From positions 60,850 to 124,849 of the forward strand of contig NZ_VYKL01000039.1 in assembly GCF_008710145.1 (NCBI RefSeq): a stretch of 64,000 bases of DNA. Reading direction: 5' to 3'. The notes beneath the pieces were generated by a model. It was not told the origin of the DNA, searched no databases, and saw nothing but the letters and a program-made list of their open reading frames with translations. Positions 25,555-33,562 of the stretch are shown piece after piece. Every line of letters begins with the position of its first letter. Position 1 is the first letter of the stretch. The position numbers and the translations under genes were made by a program. The stretch is from Niallia endozanthoxylica. GTDB lineage: Bacteria; Bacillota; Bacilli; Bacillales; Cytobacillaceae.

Positions 25555-26082
25555 TCATTCTGCTGGATTTAATTCTAATTCCACTTTGATTTTGATATCT
25601 TTTCCTACTAGTACACCACCGGTTTCAAGTGCTGCGTTCCAAGTAAGACCGAATTCCTCGCGGTTAATTTTTGCAGCTGCTTCGAAACCATATACTTCAA
25701 CACCCCATGGGTTGGTTCCTTTCCCGCCAAATTCAACATCAAATGTTACTGGTTTTGTTACATCCTTGATTGTTAAGTCACCTGTTACTTTGTAATCATC
25801 ACCATCTCTTGTAATGCTTGTAGATATAAATTCAATTGATGGGTTATTTTCTACATCAAAGAAATCTGCTGATTTTAAGTGATTATCGCGATCGTCATTT
25901 CGTGTATTAATGCTCGCCACATCAAATTTGAATGCAACCTTTGCAGAGGTTAAATCGGTTAAATCTTCTGCCTCAACATCCGCTGTATATGAATCAAATT
26001 GACCTTTTACTTTTGATACCATCATATGCTTTACTTCAAATCCTACTGATGAATGCGATTGATCGACTATCCATTTTGCCAT
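25555..26082 (-). CDS. yceI: YceI-family protein
   Basis: 175-aa lipocalin-like beta-barrel protein; family members bind isoprenoid or amphiphilic lipids. It starts WIVDQSHSSVGFEVKHMMVSKVKG, the conserved N-terminus, and has NHLKSADFFDVENNPSIEF and TKPVTFDVEFGG. There is no signal peptide, so it is cytoplasmic, unlike many proteobacterial relatives. The ATG at 26082 follows GGGGGAATATAAA. The upstream region carries three palindromic operators for the adjacent MarR repressor, so the two genes probably form one stress-response unit. Confidence 0.9.
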   Translation of the reverse strand: MAKWIVDQSHSSVGFEVKHMMVSKVKGQFDSYTADVEAEDLTDLTSAKVAFKFDVASINTRNDDRDNHLKSADFFDVENNPSIEFISTSITRDGDDYKVTGDLTIKDVTKPVTFDVEFGGKGTNPWGVEVYGFEAAAKINREEFGLTWNAALETGGVLVGKDIKIKVELELNPAE

Positions 26083-26115
26083 TTTATATTCCCCCAAATT
26101 CTTTATTTTTACTTT

Positions 26116-26287
26116 TATCTTGATTTCGAGATATATAACAAAAAAAATATTAGATTGTTTAAATATATTTTTAAATCATATATCTCCAAATGATTTATCT
26201 TTAATTCGAGATAAATTTATCATATTTGCTTAATCTATGTCAACTCTTTTATAAGATTTTTTTAAAAAATATATTGAACTCGAGATA
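26116..26287 (-). promoter_or_regulatory. yceI promoter region with three MarR operators
   Basis: Three 18-base sites match TATCTCGAATTCGAGATA with few changes: 26116-26133, 26196-26213 and 26270-26287. On the minus strand TTGACA (26238-26243) and a TAAATT-like -10 (26214-26219) have 18-base spacing, and the middle site touches the -10. The motif is the one I recall for the MhqR repressor of B. subtilis. The third site lies only 17 bases past the marR stop. Confidence 0.75.
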
Positions 26288-26303
26288 TTTATTCAAAAAA
26301 AAT

Positions 26304-26750
26304 TTAGACACCTTTTGCATAGTATCCTAATTTTTTTAATTGTTGAATCATGTTCTCTTTTTCATTTATGTCTAAACCAGATAGTATTTCTTGAATAGCC
26401 TTTTTATGTTTAGGAAAAACTTCATCCATTAACTCCATACCTTTTACTGTTATGGCTGCATAGGTAATACGGCGATCATTTGGACATGGTTTTCTCTCTA
26501 ATAGTTTTTTCTTTTCTAACTTATCTACTACATAAGTAATGCTGCTGCTGGCTATCAAAACCTTCTCGCCAATTTTCTGGATAGGTTGTTCACCTTTATG
26601 ATAAATCAATTCCAAAACAGCAAACTCCGTTGGGTTTAGCCCTAAACATTTAATATCTTCTTCCACACGTTTTTTAATTGATTCTAAAGTTCGAGTTAAA
26701 ACTACAAATAACTTTAGAGACAATTCTTCTTGGCTTTTTAAGTTAGTCAT
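26304..26750 (-). CDS. MarR-family repressor (MhqR-like)
   Basis: 148-aa winged-helix regulator. The DNA-binding core (about 50-110) includes IQKIGEKVLIASSSITYVVDKLEKK, and the wing is KPCPNDRRITYAAIT. The start at 26750 follows AAGGGG by nine bases. Its promoter (TTGACA/TATAAT) overlaps a palindrome identical in type to three sites at yceI, indicating autorepression. The operator resembles that of MhqR, which responds to quinones and catechols; there is no cysteine pattern that would decide the signal. I infer an MhqR-like role. Confidence 0.88.
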   Translation of the reverse strand: MTNLKSQEELSLKLFVVLTRTLESIKKRVEEDIKCLGLNPTEFAVLELIYHKGEQPIQKIGEKVLIASSSITYVVDKLEKKKLLERKPCPNDRRITYAAITVKGMELMDEVFPKHKKAIQEILSGLDINEKENMIQQLKKLGYYAKGV

Positions 26751-26767
26751 GAATATCATCCCCTTCA

Positions 26768-26816
26768 TTATCTCGAATTCGAGGTAATTATATAATTTAT
26801 TGTTTCCTTTTGTCAA
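26768..26816 (-). promoter_or_regulatory. marR promoter with autoregulatory operator
   Basis: On the minus strand TTGACA (26811-26816) and TATAAT (26787-26792) are 18 bases apart. The palindrome TTATCTCGAATTCGAGGTAA (26768-26787) begins at the -10 and covers the start of transcription. Confidence 0.85.
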
Positions 26817-26834
26817 TTACATACAAGAATTTAT

Positions 26835-26882
26835 AAAGAAGCTTCCCAAAAGTTTGTTCAACTTATGAGAAGCCTTCTTTAA
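26835..26882 (+). pseudogene. Remnant of a tyrosine integrase C-terminus
   Basis: In frame these bases read KEASQKFVQLMRSLL-stop, the tail of phage or transposon tyrosine recombinases. A nearly identical tail is at 42379-42453, and two more remnants lie at 31693-31737 and 50027-50220. No upstream integrase sequence remains. The stretch can also fold (GAAGC...GCTTC type) and might act as a terminator. Confidence 0.65.
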
Positions 26883-26956
26883 GTTATTCTGCTTGTAAAA
26901 TGATTCTTCCTGCCTTATAACCAAACTACTTTAGCTATCGTAACTTTTATCCCACT

Positions 26957-27034
26957 CTTAACGGGCAGTAAGTCCCCACCTCAAGATTCTGAGTATAGAA
27001 GAAAAGATAGGCGGGGGATCAACTGCCCGTTAAG
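26957..27034. repeat. Large inverted-repeat element
   Basis: CTTAACGGGCAGT (26957-26969) and ACTGCCCGTTAAG (27022-27034) are perfect 13-base arms, followed inward by TCCCC/GGGGGA. The central 40 bases are purine-rich. Flanks read TTATCCCACT on the left and CCCCACTGATGGAAGTTTC on the right. This looks like the end or remnant of a mobile element or a structured RNA, not a plain terminator. It lies directly between an integrase remnant and phoU. Confidence 0.6.
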
Positions 27035-27073
27035 GTCCAGATGAAGAAAAGCCCCACTGATGGAAGTTTCACT

Positions 27074-27733
27074 TTATGAATTCAAATCATACATTTGTCC
27101 TTTGATTAGGTAGGCTGCGCTTTCTGCAATGTTTGTGATATGGTCTGCTGTTCTTTCGAGGTAGCGATTAATTAATAAAAGTTGTACTAATTGGTCTGTT
27201 TCCTCAGGATGCTCTTTTAAATAGCCTGTGATTGTTTTATAAGCCTCGCTGCTATAATCGTCCACCTCATCATCCAATTTTCCAACTTCTTCGGCAAGCT
27301 TGATATCTCCATCCAAAAATGAATGTAATCCCTTTTGAAGCATGATAACTGAGATATCCTTCATTTTCTCAAGACTCGTGATATTCACTAACGAATGGGA
27401 ATTCCCAATTTTAATCGTCGATTTGGCAATATTAACTCCAAAATCTGCAATTCGCTCAATTTCCGAACTAATTTTTAAAGCTCCGATAATTCTGCGTAAA
27501 TCTCTAGCAACAGGCTGTTCTTTCGCCATAAGCCAGATGATAAAATGATTAATTTCAATTTCAAGGTCATCCACGACCTCATCCTCTTCAATTACTTTTA
27601 ACGCTAATTCTACATCTTTTGCTTTAAAGGCTTCAAAAGCATTTTCAAGTGATGAAATAGCTAAGTCGGACATCGTTTTCATTTTTTCTTCCAGTTCCTT
27701 TATACTATTATGAAAGCTTTCACGAGTAACCAT
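27074..27733 (-). CDS. phoU: Phosphate uptake regulator PhoU
   Basis: 219-aa helical protein made of two PhoU three-helix repeats, each with a metal-binding pattern (EIERIADFGVNIAKS near 95-110 and YLERTADHITNIAES near 190-205). It links the Pst transporter to phosphate signalling in many bacteria. It is the last gene of the pst operon, 14 bases after pstB, with GGGAGG before the ATG. I recall that the B. subtilis pst operon lacks phoU, so this operon is of the more general type. Confidence 0.95.
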   Translation of the reverse strand: MVTRESFHNSIKELEEKMKTMSDLAISSLENAFEAFKAKDVELALKVIEEDEVVDDLEIEINHFIIWLMAKEQPVARDLRRIIGALKISSEIERIADFGVNIAKSTIKIGNSHSLVNITSLEKMKDISVIMLQKGLHSFLDGDIKLAEEVGKLDDEVDDYSSEAYKTITGYLKEHPEETDQLVQLLLINRYLERTADHITNIAESAAYLIKGQMYDLNS

Positions 27734-27747
27734 TTATTTATCCTCCC

Positions 27748-28560
27748 TTAACCGAATCTGCCTGTAATATAATCTTCCGTTCTCTGATCACTTGGCATGG
27801 AGAAGATTTTATTTGTTTCATCATATTCGACGACTTCCCCACTCAAGAAAAATGCTGTTCTATCTGAAACCCTCGCTGCTTGTTGCATATTATGGGTAAC
27901 AATGACAATCGTATAGTCCTTCTTCATATTTTCAATCAACTCTTCCACTTTTAAAGTAGAGATAGGGTCCAATGCGGAAGTAGGCTCATCCATTAGAATC
28001 ACATCTGGTTTCATAGCAATGGCACGTGCAATGCACACACGCTGCTGTTGACCTCCAGATAGACCAAGTGCCGAGTGTTTAAGGCGATCCTGCACTTCAT
28101 CCCAAATGGCCGCACCACGTAAGCTATTTTCAACAATTTCGTTTAGCTGTTTTTTATTTTTAATTCCTTGCATCCTTGGACCATATGCTACATTATCATA
28201 AATACTCATAGGAAATAGATTAGCCTTTTGAAAAACCATTCCTACTTTAGTTCTTAATTTGATTACATCATTGGTTTTGTATATATCCTCATTATCAATC
28301 ATAATACTGCCATTAATATTTACTCCATCAATCAAATCATTCATGCGGTTTAACGTTCGAAGGAAAGTTGATTTCCCGCATCCAGATGGACCGATTAGAG
28401 CTGTAACCTCGTTTTTATGAATATCTAGGGAGATGGAGTAAAGAGCCTGCTTATCCCCATAGAATAAATCAAGATTTTTTACACTAATTTTCACTTCTGT
28501 ATTTGATGGCTGCGTCATTGTTGTAGTATTCGGCCTTACTTTCATTCCATTTATACTCAT
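27748..28560 (-). CDS. pstB: Phosphate ABC transporter ATPase
   Basis: 270-aa ATP-binding subunit. Walker A is GPSGCGKST, the signature LSGGQQQR and Walker B VILMDEP; DPISTLKVEELI is typical of PstB. The N-terminus has an extra 20 or so residues before the ABC fold; GAGGTG precedes the ATG at 28560. It powers the PstCA channel encoded just upstream; only one PstB is present, against two in B. subtilis. Confidence 0.95.
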   Translation of the reverse strand: MSINGMKVRPNTTTMTQPSNTEVKISVKNLDLFYGDKQALYSISLDIHKNEVTALIGPSGCGKSTFLRTLNRMNDLIDGVNINGSIMIDNEDIYKTNDVIKLRTKVGMVFQKANLFPMSIYDNVAYGPRMQGIKNKKQLNEIVENSLRGAAIWDEVQDRLKHSALGLSGGQQQRVCIARAIAMKPDVILMDEPTSALDPISTLKVEELIENMKKDYTIVIVTHNMQQAARVSDRTAFFLSGEVVEYDETNKIFSMPSDQRTEDYITGRFG

Positions 28561-28573
28561 ATCAACACCTCAT

Positions 28574-29398
28574 TTAATAATCCGCTTTATTTAATTTTTT
28601 CGAGATAAACATGGCCGTTAGATTCAACGCCAGGATAATGATAATTAAGACAATCCCAATGGCCGAAGCTAATTCAATGTCACCTGATTCCTGTGTCACT
28701 AAAAAAGAATGAACGGTTAATGTTCGAGCCGATGAGAAGATAGTAGAAGGCATGGCAGCAACCGTTCCAGCTGTTAAAAATATCGCAGCAGACTCACCAA
28801 CAATTCTTCCAATTGAAAGGATGATTCCAGTTAAGATACCAGGCATGGCACTTGGTAAAATGACTTTATATAAAGTTTGCAACTTTGTCGTTCCCAAGGC
28901 TAGCGACCCCTCGCGATAGGAGTTAGGAACAGTTTTTAACGATTCTTCAGTTGTTCGGATAATGACTGGTAATACAATAATAGTTAACGTTAAGGAAGCA
29001 GCTATGATGGACATCCCCATCTTTAAAGTTGTCACAAAGAATACTGCTCCAAACAATCCATAAATAATCGACGGAATCCCTGTTAAGCTTTCGGTTGCAA
29101 AACGAATGATATTTACCAATCGACCTTGTTTTGCATACTCTTGCATAAAGACTGCGGCACAAATCCCAATTGGAGTTGCGATGATTAATGAAATGGCAAT
29201 GGTATAAATGGTTGTAATAATCATCGGCCAAATTCCACCGCCGCCAGCAGGAGAATAGTTTCCGAAGATAAAATCAAAGCTGATTAAACGGTAACCCTTT
29301 AAAAAGATATAACCAACAATCATGATAAGTACGGCAACGGTTAAGAAAGCCGATCCCCAAAGAAGTCCACGATACAAATGATCTTTAAGCTTTCTCAA
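28574..29398 (-). CDS. pstA: Phosphate ABC transporter permease PstA
   Basis: 274-aa membrane permease with six helices. The cytoplasmic loop contains the PstA/PstC motif TVPNSYREGSLALGTTKLQT. I choose the TTG at 29398 because GGGTGG lies eight bases upstream and the pstC stop ends two bases before; a GTG at 29419 would overlap pstC and lacks a site. Expected to pair with PstC. Confidence 0.92.
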   Translation of the reverse strand: MRKLKDHLYRGLLWGSAFLTVAVLIMIVGYIFLKGYRLISFDFIFGNYSPAGGGGIWPMIITTIYTIAISLIIATPIGICAAVFMQEYAKQGRLVNIIRFATESLTGIPSIIYGLFGAVFFVTTLKMGMSIIAASLTLTIIVLPVIIRTTEESLKTVPNSYREGSLALGTTKLQTLYKVILPSAMPGILTGIILSIGRIVGESAAIFLTAGTVAAMPSTIFSSARTLTVHSFLVTQESGDIELASAIGIVLIIIILALNLTAMFISKKLNKADY

Positions 29399-29399
29399 C

Positions 29400-30299
29400 T
29401 TACTTACCACCCTTCGCACTGATTTTTGCTAACACAAAATTTAAAAGTAAAATAAACGAAAATAAAACAATACCTGTAGCAAATAACATCTCTTGGTGTG
29501 TACCGAATGCATAACCCATTTCCAATGCAATATTTGTAGTTAATGGTCGGACGCTGTCTGTGAGGCTTGTTGGTAAAATAAGACTGTTTCCTGCGACTAA
29601 GATAACTGCCATTGTTTCACCGATAGCTCTGCCCAGACCTAAAACAATGGCTGCCATTATCCCTGACTTAGCTGCTGGGATAACAACCTTAAAAATGGTT
29701 TCTATTTCAGAAGCACCTAGCGCTAATGAACCTTCACGATATGTTTTAGGGACTGCACGGATGGCTGTTTCAGCAACTGTTACAATGGTCGGAAGCATCA
29801 TGATGGCTAAAACAAAGATAACCGCAATTAAGCTTTGTCCTTTTACTAGGTTTAATTGATTTTGTAAAAAAGGGACAATGAGTGCAAGTCCAAATACACC
29901 ATATAATACAGATGGGATTCCAGCCAACAGCTGTACTGCGGGAGAAATCAATTTTGCTACACTTTTTGGTGCAATTTCAGCCAAGAAAATAGCCGTAAAT
30001 AAACCAATAGGTACTCCAATCACTAAGGCACCGATTGTCGCGTAAATAGATGCTATAATCATTGGCAATATACCAAATTTCTCTTCACTTGGAACCCAAT
30101 CCACTCCAAAGAGAAAGTCGATAAAACTATATCCATCAACTACAAATGGAAGTAATCCTTTATAAAATACAAATCCAACGATTAATAATAAACTGATAAC
30201 TGAAAGAAGTGCGCAGAACTGAAACAATCTTGATGACAGCTTCTCTAACATGTACTTCCTCTTATTTAGATTCTTTTCCTCTTCAAGCTGCTGTGGCAT
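29400..30299 (-). CDS. pstC: Phosphate ABC transporter permease PstC
   Basis: 299-aa permease, six membrane segments after a charged cytoplasmic N-terminus (PQQLEEEKNLNKRKY). The loop AVPKTYREGSLALGASEIET matches PstC. The ATG at 30299 has GGAGG seven bases upstream, which rules out the earlier in-frame ATG. It sits 51 bases after pstS, normal for this operon where the binding protein is made in excess. Confidence 0.94.
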   Translation of the reverse strand: MPQQLEEEKNLNKRKYMLEKLSSRLFQFCALLSVISLLLIVGFVFYKGLLPFVVDGYSFIDFLFGVDWVPSEEKFGILPMIIASIYATIGALVIGVPIGLFTAIFLAEIAPKSVAKLISPAVQLLAGIPSVLYGVFGLALIVPFLQNQLNLVKGQSLIAVIFVLAIMMLPTIVTVAETAIRAVPKTYREGSLALGASEIETIFKVVIPAAKSGIMAAIVLGLGRAIGETMAVILVAGNSLILPTSLTDSVRPLTTNIALEMGYAFGTHQEMLFATGIVLFSFILLLNFVLAKISAKGGK

Positions 30300-30350
30300 A
30301 TGCATTCCTCCATGAATCACTTTTTCCCTTGTTAGTCTTTATCTTTGCAG

Positions 30351-31193
30351 TTATTTAATTGGAATAGCGCCTGTTTCAGCCACAATGGCTTGTCCATCTG
30401 GGCTTAATATATATTCGATAAACTGCTTTCCGGCATCGGTAATATTGTTCATTTTATGTACAAAGAGAAATGGACGTGACAGACTATATTTTTTCTGTAA
30501 TACATTCTCCGCTGTAGCCTCCACTCCATTGATATCTATAGTTGAAATAGAGGAATCAATATATTCGAATGAAATAAAACCTACCGCATGCTTATTCCCT
30601 GCAACCGTCGTTTTGATATTTCCGTTACCGCTCGCAATGATTGCACTTCGTACCAATTCACCTGATGAATACCCTACTATTTCTTGAAAGGCATCTCGTG
30701 ATCCGGATCCATCTTCTCTGGAAACAACGACGATTTCCATGTCTTCTCCACCTAGTTCCTTCCAATTTGTAATCTCACCGGTAAAAATGGCCTTTACTTG
30801 CTCTATCGTAAGATTTTTCACTTTGTTACTAGGGTGTGCCACGACAACAATCCCATCGTAAGCAATAATAGTCTCAACTAACCCACTTGCTTTTTCTTCC
30901 TCTTCCAAATCACGAGAGGACATTCCAATTTCCGATACTCCATTTATCGAATTTTGGATTCCTGCTGATGATCCAATTTGATTTATTTCAACTTTTACAT
31001 TACTTTTCTCTTTAAACTTTTCAGCAATTTTTTCAGCTAAAGGTCCTACTGATGTGGACCCCGAAACAGAAACGGTAGCTGAACCTTCATTTGATGTTTC
31101 TTGTCCATCATTTGTACTATTTCCACATGCTGATAAAAAGGAAGTTAAGACTAACACTAATAATCCCAGCATTATTTTTCTTTTTAACATCAT
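30351..31193 (-). CDS. pstS: Phosphate-binding lipoprotein PstS
   Basis: 280-aa extracellular phosphate receptor. The lipoprotein signal ends LSAC. Phosphate-contact motifs are SGSTSVGPLAEKIAEKF, IGMSSRDL and VVSREDGSGSRDAF. It heads the pstSCAB-phoU operon, and PhoP-box repeats at 31247-31314 indicate induction on phosphate starvation. The ATG follows GGGAGG. Confidence 0.95.
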   Translation of the reverse strand: MMLKRKIMLGLLVLVLTSFLSACGNSTNDGQETSNEGSATVSVSGSTSVGPLAEKIAEKFKEKSNVKVEINQIGSSAGIQNSINGVSEIGMSSRDLEEEEKASGLVETIIAYDGIVVVAHPSNKVKNLTIEQVKAIFTGEITNWKELGGEDMEIVVVSREDGSGSRDAFQEIVGYSSGELVRSAIIASGNGNIKTTVAGNKHAVGFISFEYIDSSISTIDINGVEATAENVLQKKYSLSRPFLFVHKMNNITDAGKQFIEYILSPDGQAIVAETGAIPIK

Positions 31194-31246
31194 AATTAAC
31201 CTCCCAAAAGATCGATTTCATTCGAAATTAAAGAATAAACGCTGTA

Positions 31247-31314
31247 TGTAAAGATTCACCGCCTACTTTGTAAAGGTTTTGTAAATTTTATTAATTTCCT
31301 TTTAAAAATGTAAA
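31247..31314 (-). promoter_or_regulatory. PhoP boxes upstream of pstS
   Basis: On the minus strand TTTACA occurs at 31309-31314, 31280-31285, 31269-31274 and 31247-31252. The second and third are exactly 11 bases apart and the fourth a further 22, the register of PhoP TT(A/T/C)ACA repeats. This marks the operon as a Pho regulon member. Confidence 0.8.
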
Positions 31315-31692
31315 CCTTTAAACCATTCTTCTTTACAAGCAATTTGAGCCTGTTCTTAATATGCTGTTTCAAGTCAGAATATATGATTATAACAACAAAA
31401 AAAACGGAGAAGTACTCCTAACAAGTTCAGCGATTGGGGAGAAACTGGATTTTCGATACTGCATTCATAAGCTAATCGGTCCAAAATGGTCTAATAGACT
31501 CAAGAAACTAGACACAAAATGAGGAAATATTGAAGGCAATTGATGAAGAGAAAATAATGTACACTAGAGAGGGAATCATTTGAATAGGAAAATGATTTTC
31601 CAAAAAGCATTAGAACTACAAATAATGAAGAAGAATGCTACTGAGTTTGCCCCATGAACAGGCTCGGGCTATACGGATGATTAAATGATAAA
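31315..31692. other. Intergenic region with degraded sequence
   Basis: No intact gene. A short frame around 31385-31520 (reading SAIGEKLDFRYCIHKLIG) has no start or recognised family and is probably decayed. An integrase remnant follows at 31693. Nothing further of note up to the SRPBCC gene except a small hairpin, GGCCATCC...GGACAGCC, at about 31730. Confidence 0.45.
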
Positions 31693-31737
31693 AATGTATA
31701 TTTCCACATCACACAAGAAATGAAAAAAGAGGCCATC
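31693..31737 (+). pseudogene. Remnant of a tyrosine integrase C-terminus
   Basis: Reads NVYFHITQEMKKEA in frame, including the position of the catalytic tyrosine in the integrase motif (V-Y-x-H-x-T). Flanking sequence is out of frame. It is one of four such remnants in the window. Confidence 0.6.
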
Positions 31738-31877
31738 CATTTTTGGACAGCCCCCTTTCTGCTAAATATAAAGTTTCTAATAAAACTCTCTATCATTACG
31801 TTGGTTACAGCAGAATATTACTAGCTTTACTTTAGAGGAACTATCTCCAAAATGAAGCAGCTTTCAATCCTTGAAAA

Positions 31878-32318
31878 CTATGAGAATACGGCAATTTTAC
31901 GTGCGATAGATTCTGTTAAACGAGATGCCACTTTTGGAACAGCCCATTTAATGATGGGTGTTAACACCGCACCCGATAACCCGCCTGCATGGACTTCAAC
32001 TGTACAAGTCATTGTTGTTTTACCATCGACGTCCTCTGCAGTAAAATGACCGCTTCCTGTGAAATTATCCGATAAACCTTTTATTTCAAACTTAATATTT
32101 GAAGGTTCATTCCATTCGGTAATATCTACCTGCGCTTGTATTGTTTTTTTAATCCCTTTGATACTACCTTCAAATGTCCAAATCGATTGCTTGTCATTTA
32201 TGATTTTATGTTCTTTATAGGCTGGTACGGTCGTTGCCCATTTTTCAAGGTTGCTAACATAATCCCAAACTGCTTGTACATCTACTGGAATTTCTACTGT
32301 ATGTGTTCCCGTTGCCAT
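31878..32318 (-). CDS. SRPBCC/CoxG-like protein
   Basis: 146-aa START-like ligand-binding fold of the carbon monoxide dehydrogenase subunit G/polyketide cyclase type. It opens GTHTVEIPVDVQAVWDYVSNLEKWATTVPAY, the usual first strand and helix, and ends with an amphipathic helix. CO dehydrogenase genes are not near, so that name should not be read as a function. Members bind hydrophobic ligands or membranes. The ATG at 32318 follows GTGGGG. It is monocistronic. Confidence 0.8.
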   Translation of the reverse strand: MATGTHTVEIPVDVQAVWDYVSNLEKWATTVPAYKEHKIINDKQSIWTFEGSIKGIKKTIQAQVDITEWNEPSNIKFEIKGLSDNFTGSGHFTAEDVDGKTTMTCTVEVHAGGLSGAVLTPIIKWAVPKVASRLTESIARKIAVFS

Positions 32319-32553
32319 TATGGTCCCCACTTTCACTGCATATAAATTGTAACTTTATCTTTCTACTAAACAATTATTACATAAAAAGTATAAACTTACA
32401 TCACTAATTATAGTGTTAGCAATGAAAGCATTAATTGGATAGGAGATACTAAACATAATGAGGATTTTTTTGCAAAATTGGAATGACCATAGTTATCCCA
32501 TCGTTATCAAAACCGTCCTACACATTTTCGATATTTTTTATAATCATATATCA

Positions 32554-32580
32554 ATGAAAGCCCCCCGGCTTGTCGGGAAG
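32554..32580 (-). terminator. Weak hairpin after the TSUP permease
   Basis: CCCG and CGGG arms around 32564-32577 lie about 50 bases past the permease stop. The stem is short and the following T run is interrupted, so this is a weak candidate. The rest of the 312-base gap holds nothing I can name. Confidence 0.35.
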
Positions 32581-32630
32581 TACCAATTAGATCGTTGACC
32601 TCAATCCCTGAACTACTTTATATTAATAGT

Positions 32631-33383
32631 TTATTGAATTAGCAAGATAGCCCCCGCCATAATAGGGGTGAGAACCATTGCACTTTTTAAAATTGGCAAC
32701 GGAACATTGTTGGTAAATTTGGCCCCAATATAAGAACCAATCATCGTTCCTGCCAGTACTTGGAAAAGTAACAAGAAGTCGAAATAGCCCTCAAAATAGT
32801 AACCCGACCCGCCAGCGAAAGCGATGGGGAGAATAACCAACATCGTTGTCCCGACTGATTTTTGTACAGAAAGACCTAGCACAACCATCAATCCAAGCTG
32901 GATGAAGGGAGCCGAGCCAATACCAAACGTACCAGATAAAACACCTGTCACTATACCGACAGCCGCTGCTCTCATTAGAAAAATGCCAGTTGATCTCGCT
33001 TTCCTTTTATTTTTCTCTTTAAGCCTATTTACTATAAAAAGCCGAATCATCAGCATAACAGCCGATAGGAACAACATTCCCGCCGTGAACCAATGAAGTG
33101 AATCAACCGGAATCCATACGGCAATCTTAGAACCAACAAAGGACAAAATGGCCCCAAAGGCACCTACAGTTATTCCTGTTTTGACATCAATATTTCCCTG
33201 CCGGTAATGGCTGTAAGCTCCGGACATAGTCGTAAACACCATTGCAGCCAGAGACGTACCTAATGCTGTATGAATGGGTACTCCAAAAACAACGGTTAAC
33301 AGCGCAATGATAAAACCGGATCCTCCAGCCCCAATAAATCCTAGTAATATTCCCATTAGGAACATAGTAAGTGTGATAATCAA
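32631..33383 (-). CDS. TSUP-family permease (TauE/SafE)
   Basis: 250-aa membrane protein with about eight hydrophobic segments in two repeats. The repeat motifs GILLGFIGAGGSGFI and GVLSGTFGIGSAPFIQLGL are diagnostic of sulfite/organosulfur exporter family members. I choose the TTG at 33383, eight bases after GGGGG; the GTG at 33404 lies before that site. Substrate is probably a sulfur oxyanion or small acid, but no sulfur gene is nearby. Confidence 0.85.
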   Translation of the reverse strand: MIITLTMFLMGILLGFIGAGGSGFIIALLTVVFGVPIHTALGTSLAAMVFTTMSGAYSHYRQGNIDVKTGITVGAFGAILSFVGSKIAVWIPVDSLHWFTAGMLFLSAVMLMIRLFIVNRLKEKNKRKARSTGIFLMRAAAVGIVTGVLSGTFGIGSAPFIQLGLMVVLGLSVQKSVGTTMLVILPIAFAGGSGYYFEGYFDFLLLFQVLAGTMIGSYIGAKFTNNVPLPILKSAMVLTPIMAGAILLIQ

Positions 33384-33562
33384 AGATGTCGCCCCCAAGC
33401 ACACTATTACTTCATTAATGATATTTATCCAAGTATATTATAGTACTTGAAAATGGCAAGACGCTTTTTGTAATTAAAAAAAGCAACGGTGAAAATGAGA
33501 TTTTATATGTTTTTACCTTTTAAATTAACCTTTGGAAGAACATGCACATGTAAAAACAAGGA

